Below, piece after piece: positions 42,525-53,480 of a stretch of DNA of 64,000 bases (its first letter is position 1; every line of letters begins with the position of its first letter). Position numbers and translations under genes: made by a program. Below the pieces are notes generated by a model. That model was not told the DNA's origin. It ran no database searches and was given only the letters and a program-made list of their open reading frames with translations. Source of the stretch: Zasmidium citrigriseum (Eukaryota; Ascomycota; Dothideomycetes; Mycosphaerellales; Mycosphaerellaceae); the NCBI GenBank assembly GCA_002786025.1, contig NHNW01000023.1:186001-250000 (forward strand), given 5' to 3'.

Positions 42525-43557
42525 GGCCAGCCGTGTCTTCTCGGGGACGGACTCGGATGTCGAGCAGCAGAAGTTTGGAAAGTGCGCCAGAGGTCATGTT
42601 GTGAAGCTCGATGGTTTCTGCGACCAGTACTCTGGACTAGCGTGGCGCTATGACACTCGCTTGGCGTTAAATTGACGTCATTATCACATGAATGGTTGCG
42701 TGAATACAAGTGTTTCAGGAGATTCGTATTCATTGAGCAAAGACTCGAAAGATTCCTGTACACAGGTTGGATCATCATCTTCAACCCTTAAAGAGCGGTG
42801 AAAGACCGCGTAACTGGTCTCAATCTAGATCTTCGTGCTGAGCAAGATTCCTGGTCTTGATCATCGCTTTTGTTGTCATCCACGCTTAGATGCCGCCCAG
42901 CACATCGTCGCAGCAGAAGCTATCCGCATACTCGGCTGCTGACTGTGTCAACAGCAACATGAGGGCCCTCCTGTCTGAGATGGATATCGAGCCCGTAGCT
43001 AAGAGGCATGGGCCACTCGAGAGGAAACTTGATGTCTCTTTCCACTCGCTGCGGCTCACTCCCCTCGCAAGACATTTCAGAGCAGTCGGAGTGCGATTGC
43101 TATGTCTTGACGAATGCCGTGTTCGGCAATTACGAGCGCACAATTGCGAGGCTATGACTTCTCAGCGCATTGGAAGCTTCGTTGTGGTGGATTTGCAGAC
43201 CTTCCCGTAGGTGTACCCCGGACTTATGCAAAATTTGAGAGAAGCTCGTTTTACTCTGTCAGAAGTAAATTGTAGGTCATTTAAAGGGTCTGAAAGTATC
43301 GCGGCAAGTCCGACATGAGCTGCGGCAGCTGCTCCAAACGAGCAAGCACGGTGTCCGCTTTTGGCGTCAAGCACTGCGAATTGAAGCCTGATTCAGCTCT
43401 CGTTTAGAACACCCACCTGATCAGCCTCTGCAGTGCCCCTCAAGAAAAGCTTTTCGACGCAGCCATCTTCGTGGAGCAATATATACGTCCATCATGTCTG
43501 CGGCTCGCAACACTCCCACGACCTTCAATACCCGGCTGTCAGACCCCAACTGAAAGA
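42525..43557. other. 1-kb intergenic region, no supported gene
   Basis: One open frame of 106 codons at 42890-43210 has no recognisable domain and is left uncalled. Nothing else was seen. Confidence 0.45.
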
Positions 43558-44681
43558 ATGAACAGCTACCCACCTCCACCACCGCTCTCAGGCCCACCAC
43601 CACCCAGCGTCCCAGAGGGCTGGAAAGCAATCTGGAACCAGCAGTACAATGCCTGGTACTATGTCAACACCCGCACAGAGCAGACACAATGGGAGAAACC
43701 TGTCGAGCCGTCGTATCCTGCACCGCCTGCTGGACCGCCGCCCAGCTACGAGACGAAGCCGAATGCTGCGTCGAATGGAATGACTAAGATTGAGCGACTT
43801 GAGAAGCAGTTGGCAGAAGCGAGACTGCAAGCTGCTTCTGGGGCGAAGAGTCGAAGTGTGCCCAGTCCTCAGCCGCCGGCACCGCAGGGCGGGCAACAAT
43901 ACCCCGGTCAGTCCTCGCTCTATGGTCAACCATATCCAGCCGCCTCCAATACGAGTACGCCGCCCGTGTATGACCAGCAACAGCGCGCGATGTCACCACA
44001 ACAGGCACCCTATAGTCAGCCACCGCTTCCTTACGGTCAGTCTGCAACTCCATACGGCCAGGCTGCACCTCCATACAGTGGGGCTTATCCGCCTACTTCT
44101 CCACCACCCGTACCCTACGGAGCACAGCCCTATCAGGCAGCACCTCCTCCTACTGTCGGGTCACCTCCTATTGCAGGTCCAGCCCCTGTTGGGGGAGCGC
44201 CCGTCGCTGGGGGACCAGAGGCCAAACGAGGTGGCCTCTTCGGTCGACTCAGCTCCAAATTCGGCGGATCACAGAGTGAAACTCCAGTTGCCGGAGGAGT
44301 CGCATCGCCTCCTCCAGCAGGTGCTCCAGCGCAAGGCAAGAAATTTGGAACCGGAGCAATGCTGGGTGCTGGAGCATTGGCGTTGGGCGGCGGAGCGCTG
44401 ATGACGCATATGGTGCACTCGCATGATGAGCATTTGCGGGAGGAAGGGTGAGTCTGATATTTAATTTCGATGGGTAGAATGCCGTTGTGCTGACGGTCTC
44501 GTCTTTCGATAGGTATGAAGAAGGGCGGGAGGAGGCCGGCGAGCATCATCACCATGATCATTCGCACAGCGACTGGGGGCCAAATATCATCGTCAACGAG
44601 AATCATACGGAGAATGATTGGGAATTTGATGATGATCGTGATGATGACGATGACGATGACGATGATAGTGATAGTGATTGA
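43558..44681 (+). CDS. WW-domain protein with Pro/Gly-rich middle and acidic tail
   Basis: Exons 43558-44447 and 44513-44681 give 352 residues. The WW domain is at about 17-50 (VPEGWKAIWNQQYNAWYYVN, ending QWEKP), with both tryptophans and the YYV core intact; such domains bind proline-rich ligands. A short coiled coil follows (TKIERLEKQLAEARLQ), then a long region rich in Pro, Tyr, Gln and Gly (YGQ and PPY-like repeats). A glycine-rich helical segment (GTGAMLGAGALALGGGALM) is next. The second exon adds a histidine cluster (GEHHHHDHSHSD) and ends in a run of aspartates. Fungal proteins with this layout are known only by sequence. Confidence 0.82.
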
Positions 44682-44772
44682 TTGAGTCGATTGTGAGAGT
44701 CGTGAAATCGGAAAATCCGTCGTGCGGGACGGTCTATTGCCAGGGGAAAGTCGTCTTTACTGTGTTCGACTG

Positions 44773-46056
44773 TCAACCGGACAAACTCTTCAACCTCTCC
44801 ACCGCCATCTCAATCGCCTTCCTCGCCTTTCGCAACGCAGCCTCTCTCTCCTCTCCTTCCACACTCTCAATCGACCAAGGCGCAATATTCATTTCCAAAC
44901 TCATCAGATTCGCCAGCTCCTTCCACTCCCTCGTCCTCTCGTATCCATACGGCGTGGCAACGCCCTGCTCCGCGAGGGCTTTGATGAAGCTCCTGTACAT
45001 CTCCACCGGCCAGTCCGGATTCTGCGTACCCTCTTCATTCAAGATATCGTCATTCATGACATAAGCGAAGAATTGCGACCAGGTTGGGAAGAAGCCGCAG
45101 AATTCGAAGTCCAAGATACCGGTTATGACGGAGGGGTAGTATTCTGAGACGAGGATATTCCGCGGGGCGAGGTCCGCGTGGGTGAATACAAACTCGTGAG
45201 GTTGGTTTGGTTTGAGGATGGAGAGGCGGGGGAGGGTGTTGTCGATGCAGTCTTGTAGCAGGGATGAGAGTGGCGAGCGGTTCGGAGCGAAAGCTTCTTT
45301 GGCTTCGAGCTCGTCCGTCAAGCAGCGGAGGTTCATTTGCCAGTATGTTAGCATTGATCCCATCGGAGGCGCGAGTCCCTCGGCCATGCCCTGGAGACCG
45401 TATATGTAAAGAGGCGGAAGACTGGTCCTGACTGCGGGCATGTAGCGAGATTCTTGATCGGCGTGCCTGGAGAATTTGATATCGCCGGCCCAGGCAGACC
45501 ATGGGATATTGCGTCTCCAGCACAGCGTGATTCGGACCAGTTGATCAACGATGGATGTCTTTTGCGCAGAGGTCAGTTTGCCGATGTCTAGAGGCTTTCC
45601 AGGAAGTCGAGTCATTAGGATCCATCCTGGAACGTCGCCCTTCTTGAGCTCATCAATATCATCGACGACAAGATCGCCATTGCCTCCACGCTTCACGGCT
45701 CTGCCAGACCCAGTGGACCAAGCAAAGACCTTTGGAACAGGAACTGTCGGGCAGAATGCCTCCTGCAAAAGCAAACAGCCAACCTCATTCTCGATCTTTT
45801 CGCCCCCAAAGAACCGCCCATTGACCTTCAAGATGTACTGCTTCGCCGGCTGGCCACAAGAAACCGCATAAATGCGATTATTGAAGGAAGTAAATTGTTC
45901 CGGTTCAAGGAAGATGCTGCCGCTCGATGCCGGAAGCGCGTGCTTGCAAATGGCCTGGATCGTGGCTTCCGGCAGTGCCACGCCATGATGCGGCTGATGC
46001 GGCGGTGTCTCGCTTCTTGCGTCTTCCATCGTGCGTTTTGGCGAGCCTGAGGCCAT
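44773..46056 (-). CDS. APH-fold phosphotransferase/kinase-like protein
   Basis: A single exon of 427 residues from the ATG at 46056; the frame continues upstream to 46470 without family similarity, and a Met at 46029 is an alternative. The ATP-binding part contains KQYILKVNGRFFGGEKIENEVG with the expected lysine. The catalytic loop is HADLAPRNILV (about 293-303). The metal-binding motif is LDFE (about 315-318), as in fungal aminoglycoside-phosphotransferase-like proteins. These families phosphorylate small molecules such as choline or hydroxylysine, or are uncharacterised. In fungi the domain is hugely expanded and is not evidence of antibiotic resistance. The stop is 91 bp from that of the WW-domain gene. 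Confidence 0.85.
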   Translation of the reverse strand: MASGSPKRTMEDARSETPPHQPHHGVALPEATIQAICKHALPASSGSIFLEPEQFTSFNNRIYAVSCGQPAKQYILKVNGRFFGGEKIENEVGCLLLQEAFCPTVPVPKVFAWSTGSGRAVKRGGNGDLVVDDIDELKKGDVPGWILMTRLPGKPLDIGKLTSAQKTSIVDQLVRITLCWRRNIPWSAWAGDIKFSRHADQESRYMPAVRTSLPPLYIYGLQGMAEGLAPPMGSMLTYWQMNLRCLTDELEAKEAFAPNRSPLSSLLQDCIDNTLPRLSILKPNQPHEFVFTHADLAPRNILVSEYYPSVITGILDFEFCGFFPTWSQFFAYVMNDDILNEEGTQNPDWPVEMYRSFIKALAEQGVATPYGYERTREWKELANLMSLEMNIAPWSIESVEGEEREAALRKARKAIEMAVERLKSLSG

Positions 46057-47302
46057 CCATCGTGATGATCTTGATGATGATTGGAAGGTGGAAGATGATG
46101 AAAGGTGTGGGTTTTCGTGAGTCAGAGAAACGGGCCCTGAGCCGCGCTTACCTGAGCACGGACTGTAACGCAAGGCTTTGCTGAGCTGAGGAGACAGTGA
46201 TCGAGAAATCGAGAATTTTCCTCGCAAACAGTGATGGGAACAAGGTTGAATCAGCAGCTGACAGTACGTGAGACTTCTACAACAAGAAGAGATCCCCGAA
46301 AAAGAGGCATGCAAAGAGCAAAAATATCGAGAATTCCTCGGTCTCAAAAGCCCCAGAAATGATATCTCCTTTGAGTCCTTTCGAGAGTTGAATCCTGCAT
46401 TATCGAGAATACTGCCTTTCACGAGGTCCCATTCAGCACAAATGGCCAAGAGTATTACGTCAAAGCTCATAAAAAGAAAGGCATGTGTAAGAACACCCCG
46501 AGATCTACTCCCGAGTCTCGGCCCGGATACAGATTCAACGGTACCGGCTGCAAACTCAAAAGAACAGCAACACTACGCAGATTTTCGCTAGCGTACCAAA
46601 CATCGACACCAATCAAGTGGTCGGCATATAATCTCTTGAGTATGACTCAACGCTCATTTGTGGGTTTGTGTTCGACGTTTCCGAATGAGAGTTCGAGAAA
46701 CTCACAGGCTGTGTTGAAAGTGTTTGTGTTCTATGTAGGTGAAACGGGAGGGTAGGTGATTGTTTTCGATTGCGTGGTCCAATGAAGGCGAGGATAGAGG
46801 TGAGATCTCAGGGAGTTCCTATTATAGATGCTCGTTCTCCGTGTTTGATGAATTGATCATGCTGTTGAATGGGCTGTAAGAGGGCTCAGGGATCGGGTTG
46901 GTCGTTGGGGAATGAGCGATGTGATGGTCATAAACTCGAGAATATCGTCAGCGGACTGCGGGCGACTTTCACTCGTTTCCCCTTCGCTGTGAGGACGGTA
47001 CCAAAGGCACCCATCAAGCGCATCAGCACAAATTCGAGATTTTCTGGCCCTCCAGCTGGCGTGACTGCGCCCTCACAGTGCGCAATTTCTCACACAGGAG
47101 GGTATATCTATCACGCCTCCGTCCACTCCGTACGTAGAAGAATGTCACACTTCACATGCACTGCCATCCCCATTCTCAACAACATCCCCAAAACATACCA
47201 TCGACCCATCGAACCCCATAGACAGTAAGCCCCTTCTCGGAGAACAGCCTCAAGATACCCGCACGCTCACACCAGTAAACAGTCCTCACCGCCGCCATCA
47301 CG
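46057..47302. other. 1.2-kb divergent intergenic region, nothing identified
   Basis: It lies between two divergent genes (APH-like and the small Cys/acidic protein). Only short frames, with no repeat or RNA recognised. Confidence 0.5.
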
Positions 47303-47977
47303 ATGTGCAAAACAATCGAATACCGCTTCACCAAGTGCACCCACAAGCACATAAAACAAGACCTCTGCCGCGGCACCTTCACCAAGGTGGACCACAAAGG
47401 CCGCACCGTCGCTCTCTGCGCAGGAGCCCGTATCTCCAAGGGCGGCAGGCTCAAGGGCAAGACCTTCACCCTACCCCTGGCTGGCCGCTGTCCGCCATGC
47501 GAGAAGAGGGTCTTCTTGCGTGCGGAGGGTTTGAAGGCGAATAAGTTTGCTGATGAGCATGAGGGCGAGGAGGGGAGGGAGGCTGTGAGGGCTTTTTGGG
47601 CGTTGAAGGATAGATTGGATGCGGAGATGCCGAGGAGGGCGCCGAGGGTGGAGGGGGCGTTTGATAATGAGCCGAAAGGGAAGCCAAAGGTTCAAGCTTT
47701 GGCTACGGTGAGGAGGCATCCTTTGGCCACGGTGCAGACGTGTAGTGAGGAGAAGGAGGAGGGGGATGTTCTCTACGCCGGAGCGGTTTTGTGCGAGGCT
47801 ATTGATGAGGAGGAGGATGAGGACGATGATCCACCGATAAAGCGCAAGAGGGTTTCGCCTACGATCAAGAAATGTTCCGCTGCGGTGGAAGATGATGAGG
47901 ATGACGACCCGCCCAGGTCAGGAAAGAAGATCACGCTTGCGGCCCGGCCGAGACCAATGGCTGTGGATGACGCTTAG
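47303..47977 (+). CDS. Unrecognised protein with N-terminal Cys/His part and acidic tail
   Basis: A single exon of 224 residues. The N-terminus, MCKTIEYRFTKCTHKHIKQD, followed by cysteines in DLCRGTF, ALCAGARI and GRCPPCEKR, could hold zinc and resembles short proteins common in Dothideomycetes. The second half is charged and disordered, with two similar acidic-basic repeats (EEDEDDDPPIKRKR and EDDEDDDPPRSGKK), suggesting a nuclear protein. No named domain was recognised. Confidence 0.6.
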   Translation: MCKTIEYRFTKCTHKHIKQDLCRGTFTKVDHKGRTVALCAGARISKGGRLKGKTFTLPLAGRCPPCEKRVFLRAEGLKANKFADEHEGEEGREAVRAFWALKDRLDAEMPRRAPRVEGAFDNEPKGKPKVQALATVRRHPLATVQTCSEEKEEGDVLYAGAVLCEAIDEEEDEDDDPPIKRKRVSPTIKKCSAAVEDDEDDDPPRSGKKITLAARPRPMAVDDA

Positions 47978-48636
47978 TACACTCGCGGTCAAACAAGAGG
48001 TCTTGTGGTGAAAGCATCCTATGAGGAGGGAAATTTCTTTGGTGAAATGTCGCCGATTCTCGATTCAAAGCTTTGAGGGTTGTGTAGGGCTGTCTGTTGG
48101 CATGGATTTGTGGCATTTCTAGGAGAGAGATTGGAGATTTGTACCTCAGTTTCCTTGTACCTCAAGACTGTGAAAGCCTTCAATATTGGCAAGTTGTCAA
48201 CAAACACATCGTACTGCATCAGTTGCATTGCTCGAGGGCCCGGCTGGTCTTCTTACGTGACGGAGGATCGATCTTCGCTATGAGTACGAACTGATATCCT
48301 GTGAAATTCGGAGAATGATAATTCCATTCCAAGAATAACTGTCCACTGTTTGGGCGTCCATGTGATGATTGGTGGTCAGCAAGAAAACATAAAGGAAGTG
48401 AGGTCAAGCGGGATCAGCGGCGGCTATCGGCTCGCATCCGTGACGCGCATTAGCGCGAAGTCTATCTCCGCACCAGCCGCAGCTCAGCCACGCGTACCAC
48501 GCAGAAGGCTCGACTGCTGAACGAGGCCGCAGCCAGCACATTACCTCCTACTCGACCATGTGAAATACATTCAATAATGCCGTGACCTCCTCATCACCAT
48601 ACGCCTCCTCCCATTCTTCCGCCGCTTCCATCCACG
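47978..48636. other. Intergenic stretch, nothing identified
   Basis: About 660 bp before the akr1 gene, including its promoter. No repeat or RNA was recognised. Confidence 0.5.
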
Positions 48637-51013
48637 ATGCCGTCGCGCCAGGCGTCTGTCTCCCCCGAGCGTCGCGATTCCGGCAGCGCCCCGAACTCGC
48701 CCAGCAAAGATGGCCTCGCCAAGGTCGAGCTCTCCGACTTGGACTCGAGCCCGCCGCAACACCCGATCGAGCAGGATCTCATGCAGTTGGCGAGACTGGG
48801 AGAATTACGAGCTATACAAAAATTGTTTGATAGCGGGAGATATACGGCTAGGTCTACGGACGACCAAGGCATCACTGCATTACATGTAAGAGCAAGCAGC
48901 GGGGACATGCTCTGAGACAAGGCTGACACGCTCCTAGTGGGCGGCCATCAACGGACACTACGCCCTGTGCCACTTCCTGATCCAGTCCGGCGCCGACATC
49001 AACGCAAGGGGTGGGGATGCTCATGCTACGCCAGTGCTGTGGGCCAGCAAACGATTCAATCTGCAAGTCGTATCTTTGCTCCTTTCGAATGGCGCGGATC
49101 CGCTACTACGGGATGATCAAGGCTACAACTTACTCCATTCGGCCACGTTGGACGGTAATGTCTACCAGCTCATCCTCCTTCTCCACCAGCCGGATATCCC
49201 CGTCCACGTCCCCGATGCTCAAGGACATACCTCCCTGATGTGGGCTGCATATAAGGGCTTTCCAGCATGTATAGACATTCTTCTTCGATTCGGCGCCGAC
49301 GTCCATGCTGTGGATGATATGGGCTTCACTGCGTTGCATTGGGCACTGGTCAAGGGCAGCTACATGTGCATCCAGAAGCTGGTCGAGTATGGAAGCGATC
49401 GATTCGTCAGGAGTAAGCCTCCTGAGGGCGAAACCGAGGGTGATACTCCGAGCATGACCGCCGCGAAGATGAAGAGTGAACGACAATGGCGTAAGGCGCT
49501 TGTCGATTGCGGCTACGATGCGTCAGGCAATCCTCTCAACTTTCCCATCCCGATGGTCAAAGATCGAAGATGGTTCTTCAACCGATTCTTCTTTTTCTGG
49601 CCATTCGTTCTCGGCGGAATTCAACTGCATATGCTGGCATTTCTCTCGATGTGGGTTTCAATACCGGGTGTGTTGATTGTGGGCTTTGGCCTTCAACATC
49701 TCGTTCAGAAGCTTCTTAGGTGGGCTCCCAGCGACATGAACCACATGCATCGAACACCTTTCCTGGCCGGCATCTTTGCTGGCACCCTCTTTTGGGTCGG
49801 CGTGCGTTACGTGCTTCGCATACTGCCGGGTAAGCATGCTCCTCCTATGATCTGCCATTTACTGACATTACTAGCCACCTTGTACACCAACTTCTTCCTC
49901 AACATCCTATTCGCTTCATGTTACGGCCTTACCACCTACTTCTACTTCATGACGATGACCGCGGACCCCGGCTTCATCCCCAAAGGATCGAGTCGAGGCC
50001 AAACGAAGAAGACGATTGACGAGCTCGTAGAGCATAACGCGTTCAACGAGACCCATTTCTGTACAACATGTATGATACGCAAACCTTTACGAAGCAAGCA
50101 TTGCAAGCGGTGTGGGAGGTGTGTTGCGAGGGAGGATCAGTGAGTCGAGACAAATCTCCTTGGGCACCTGAACCCTACTGACTTGTTACAGTCATTGCCC
50201 TTGGGTGGACAACTGCGTGGCTGTCAACAACCATAAGCACTTCCTGTTATATGTGACTTTTATGATCGTTGGACTTGGATTTCTGGTCCGACTCACTCTT
50301 GCTTGTAAGTGGTCCACTATCACTGAGAATTGTCTCGATACTGACTACGTCCAGACCTCGAAGTTCTGCCCGAGCCAACAGAGCCCACCTGTACAGTACT
50401 CAAAGGCCCATTCTGCGCCATGTTCTCCAAGGACCCACTCACCATCATCACCAACATCTGGGCGGTATTACAGCTCACATGGACCTTCATGCTCATCTTC
50501 GTCCATCTGGTTCAAGTTGGCAAGAACATGACCACTTTCGAAAGCATGCGGACAATGGACCAAGTCGGCCCTCTCATGTCAGTCATCACAACCGGAACCA
50601 TGAACCTCGACAGCGCACAAGTCACCGAAGCAGGCGCCGGTCCCGACGCAGCAGGCCACGCCCACGGGCACGGCCACAAGCACAGCCACAAGAAGCAAGA
50701 AGGCTGCATGTCACGATGGGCGAAGATCCTCGGCATCGACACCTTCATCGCCATCGCATTCCAGGGCTATAGAGGCCACAAAGACAAGAAACATACACAG
50801 CACGTCAAGAAGCAAAACCCCTTCTCAAGAGGCATTTTCCGGAATTGCCAGGACTTTTGGATGGATGGACCTATCTTTGGACGAAAAGAGAGTAATAAAG
50901 CTCTCTTAGGTGGTGAGGTTGTGGATTATGCGAATATGTATGATGTGCCCCGCGGTGGAATGCAGTACCGTGGGGGGTATGAAGCTGTGGCGACGGCAGA
51001 GGAGGAGGTCTAG
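48637..51013 (+). CDS. akr1: Palmitoyltransferase Akr1 (ankyrin repeats plus DHHC)
   Basis: Five exons, 48637-48885, 48938-49829, 49875-50139, 50192-50304 and 50355-51013, give 725 residues. It attaches palmitate to protein cysteines at Golgi and endosomal membranes. Six ankyrin repeats run from about 45 to 265 (for example GITALHWAAINGHYALCHFL and GFTALHWALVKGS). Four or more membrane spans and the cysteine-rich catalytic domain (CTTC...[21 protein letters not shown]) follow. The catalytic DHHC (468-471) is split by an intron, and splicing restores it. The loop near the C-terminus has a His-rich stretch (GHAHGHGHKHSHKK). The 45-bp intron at 49830-49874 is a multiple of three without a stop; see findings. 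Confidence 0.95.
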
Positions 51014-51563
51014 GTTAGCGACAGTTGATGGTTGGATTGTATAGCATCTGTATACCTGGGAGACGAAAAAGTCCACATCTCTACACAAGTGCGGATATGA
51101 ATTGCACTCTTTGGCTATGGTTTCCCGGCTGAGCAACCCTTTGGTCGGCCTGCCGGAGCCGAAACTCCGCTGATGAAACAGCAGCAGCGCAGAGCGTTCC
51201 TCAGCAACAATCGTATCCGCATCCGCATCCTTGACGTCGTACATCAGCTTGGGTACCGTCGTTCAATCGACCTAGATGAGCTAGTTTATCAATAGCTTGC
51301 CCTCAGTGAAATCTCTCGAAGGATTCTCGACCTATCACAGCTCAGCAAATTAGATGTATTATAGAGAGGGTTTCGGGCGTCGGAGACTTGCATGTGCCTC
51401 CAGCCGCAAACACTAGCCAGGAAAGGCAAGTAGGGGCCTCACGGATATACCACTCGAGGCAAAGCTGACTGTTCGATGGCAGGGATGGGGATTTGATGGG
51501 GGTGGTATAAGAGAGGATAAGCCTGGCCACGCCGGTTCCCTCCAAACCCTCCATACCATCGAG
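51014..51563. other. Intergenic stretch, nothing identified
   Basis: 550 bp between akr1 and the P450 gene on the same strand. No repeat or RNA was recognised. Confidence 0.5.
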
Positions 51564-53132
51564 ATGCTCTCCATCGACGCTCTCGACAACCTCTCACTCC
51601 CAACCCTCCTCCTCCTAACAACCACCCTCCTCCTCTCCCTCCTCACCCGCACCCTCTACCGCCTCTACCTCCACCCCCTCTCACACTTCCCCGGCCCAAA
51701 ACTCGCAGCCTCAACCTTCCTCTACGAAGCCTACCACGACATCCTCTCACCCCCAGGCGGCCAATTCGCAACGCACCTCACCCAGCTCCACTTGCAATAC
51801 GGCCCCATAATCCGGAGCTCGCCCTCGGAGATCCATATCCAAGACTCCGCCTGGTTCGACATTTTTGTTGGCTTAGGTCCGGGACATGTGAGGGATAAAT
51901 GGGAACGGGCGAATCGCGCGAATGGGAGTCCGGGGAGTTTGGCGAGTGCGACGGGGCATGAGGTGCATGCAATGCGTAGGAAGGCTCTGAATCCGTTTTT
52001 TAGCAAGAGGACGGTTAATGAGCTTGAGGGGAGTATCAGAGCCAAGACGACCACCTTGTGCCAGAAGATCGAGCAGTGCTCGAGGGAGGGGAGGGTTTTC
52101 GAACTGGGGACTGCGTTTACGGCGTTGACGTTGGATGTTATTACGGAATATTGTTATGCCAAGTGTCAGAACTGTTTGCAGGAGGAGGATTTTGCGCCGA
52201 GGTGGAAGAGGTTGATGATGCAGCTTTTTGAGAGTACGCCGGTGGCGAAGCATTTTCCGGTTGTGGCGAGGGTTCTTGCGAGTTTGCCAAGGTGGATGGT
52301 TAAGATCATAAACCCTGAATTCGTTCCTTTCTTTGAGGCGCAGGATTTGATTACGGCGCAGGCGAGGGAGATTTGGCTGGCTGAGCAGGGGAAGGAGAAG
52401 GGGAAAGCTGGAGATGAGGAGAGGCCGAAGACGATTTTTCATGGGATTCTTGAGTCGAATCTGCCAGAGCGGGAGAAGAGCATGCAGCGGATGGCGGACG
52501 AAGCCTTCGTTCTCATTGTCGCTGGGGGTGAAACGACTGCCCGCGTAGCAACTGTGATTATGGCGCATCTCTTGCAGAATCCCAAGCTATACGCCCGTTT
52601 GCGAAAAGATATCGCCAGCGTCATGGGCGGCTCCGAACTGCCGTCTTCGCGGTTACTCGAAGAGATCCCCTTCATGAAAGCCGTAATCCAAGAAGGCCTC
52701 CGCATCGCCGCACCAGTAACAAACCGCCCCATGCTCATCGCCCCAGAGGAAGACCTCAAATACAACGAATGGACCATCCCCCGGGGCACCCCAATCTCAA
52801 TGTCGCTCCAATCCGTCCTCTTCGATCCAGAAATCTTCCCCAACCCCCACTCCTTCGACCCCGACCGCTGGATCCGCGCCGCGGAAGCTGGCGAGAGACT
52901 CGATAGATTTCTGGTGACGTTTTCGAAGGGCTCGAGGATGTGTATTGGGACGAATGTGGCGTATGCGGAGTTGTATATTGCCGTGGCGGCTTTGGTGGCG
53001 AGGTTTGATTTCGAGTTGGTGGGGTTCGAGATGAAGCGGGATTTGGAGGTTGTGAGGGATACTTTTGTGGGGATGCCGAGTAAGGAGTCGAGGGGGGTGA
53101 GGGTGAAGGCGAAGCCGGTGGCGAGGGGGTAG
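51564..53132 (+). CDS. Cytochrome P450 monooxygenase
   Basis: A single exon of 522 residues. An N-terminal membrane anchor (about 12-34) is followed by the proline hinge HPLSHFPGPKLAA. The I-helix oxygen-binding motif AGGETT is at 320-325, the ExxR pair at Glu377 and Arg380, the PERF-like region is DPDRW, and the heme loop FSKGSRMCIG has the thiolate Cys460. The overall look (QLHLQYGPIIRSSPSEIHI, and FVLIVAGGETTARV before the ExxR) is of the fungal class that includes trichodiene oxygenase-like (CYP58-type) enzymes. No terpene synthase, PKS or NRPS lies nearby, so the substrate is unknown. The lack of introns is unusual for a fungal P450. Confidence 0.92.
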   Translation: MLSIDALDNLSLPTLLLLTTTLLLSLLTRTLYRLYLHPLSHFPGPKLAASTFLYEAYHDILSPPGGQFATHLTQLHLQYGPIIRSSPSEIHIQDSAWFDIFVGLGPGHVRDKWERANRANGSPGSLASATGHEVHAMRRKALNPFFSKRTVNELEGSIRAKTTTLCQKIEQCSREGRVFELGTAFTALTLDVITEYCYAKCQNCLQEEDFAPRWKRLMMQLFESTPVAKHFPVVARVLASLPRWMVKIINPEFVPFFEAQDLITAQAREIWLAEQGKEKGKAGDEERPKTIFHGILESNLPEREKSMQRMADEAFVLIVAGGETTARVATVIMAHLLQNPKLYARLRKDIASVMGGSELPSSRLLEEIPFMKAVIQEGLRIAAPVTNRPMLIAPEEDLKYNEWTIPRGTPISMSLQSVLFDPEIFPNPHSFDPDRWIRAAEAGERLDRFLVTFSKGSRMCIGTNVAYAELYIAVAALVARFDFELVGFEMKRDLEVVRDTFVGMPSKESRGVRVKAKPVARG

Positions 53133-53480
53133 CGTTGATGTCGAGTAGAGAGAGGGCGATTGTGCTGCTTCCGAGAGTATCGAGAACGTCCTCACGTTGG
53201 TGTTTTCGAGCATTGCCTCGCACATACTGCATGGGATTCTCGTTTCTCCTTGTTCAACGTCTTCGTCTTTGAGCGGAATGCGACTGTTCAAGTGGCGAAC
53301 GTGGTAAGTGACCCTGTCAAGTTGCACTGCCCTACTGTCAAAGCGGCGCAGAGAGAAAAGGCTCTGGCAAAGCAGGCTGAGCGTGCTGGCTCAATTGGCT
53401 AGACTCCATCATCTTCTGGACCCGTCGAAGGATGCGTTCCGTCTAAGAAGTCTTGTGTTGAAATCTTGCTGTTCGTTGTT
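53133..53480. other. Convergent intergenic spacer
   Basis: About 350 bp between converging stops; probably both 3' UTRs. Confidence 0.5.

Noticed and set aside
42890..43210. 106-codon frame between the F-box-like and WW genes
   Set aside because: Begins with a plausible Met but has no domain, signal or homologous look; evidence too thin to call.
44773..46056. APH-fold protein as an antibiotic resistance gene
   Set aside because: The fold is widely expanded in fungi with other or unknown substrates; nothing here points to aminoglycosides.
51564..53132. P450 as part of a secondary-metabolite cluster
   Set aside because: No backbone synthase, tailoring enzyme set or cluster regulator is present around it.
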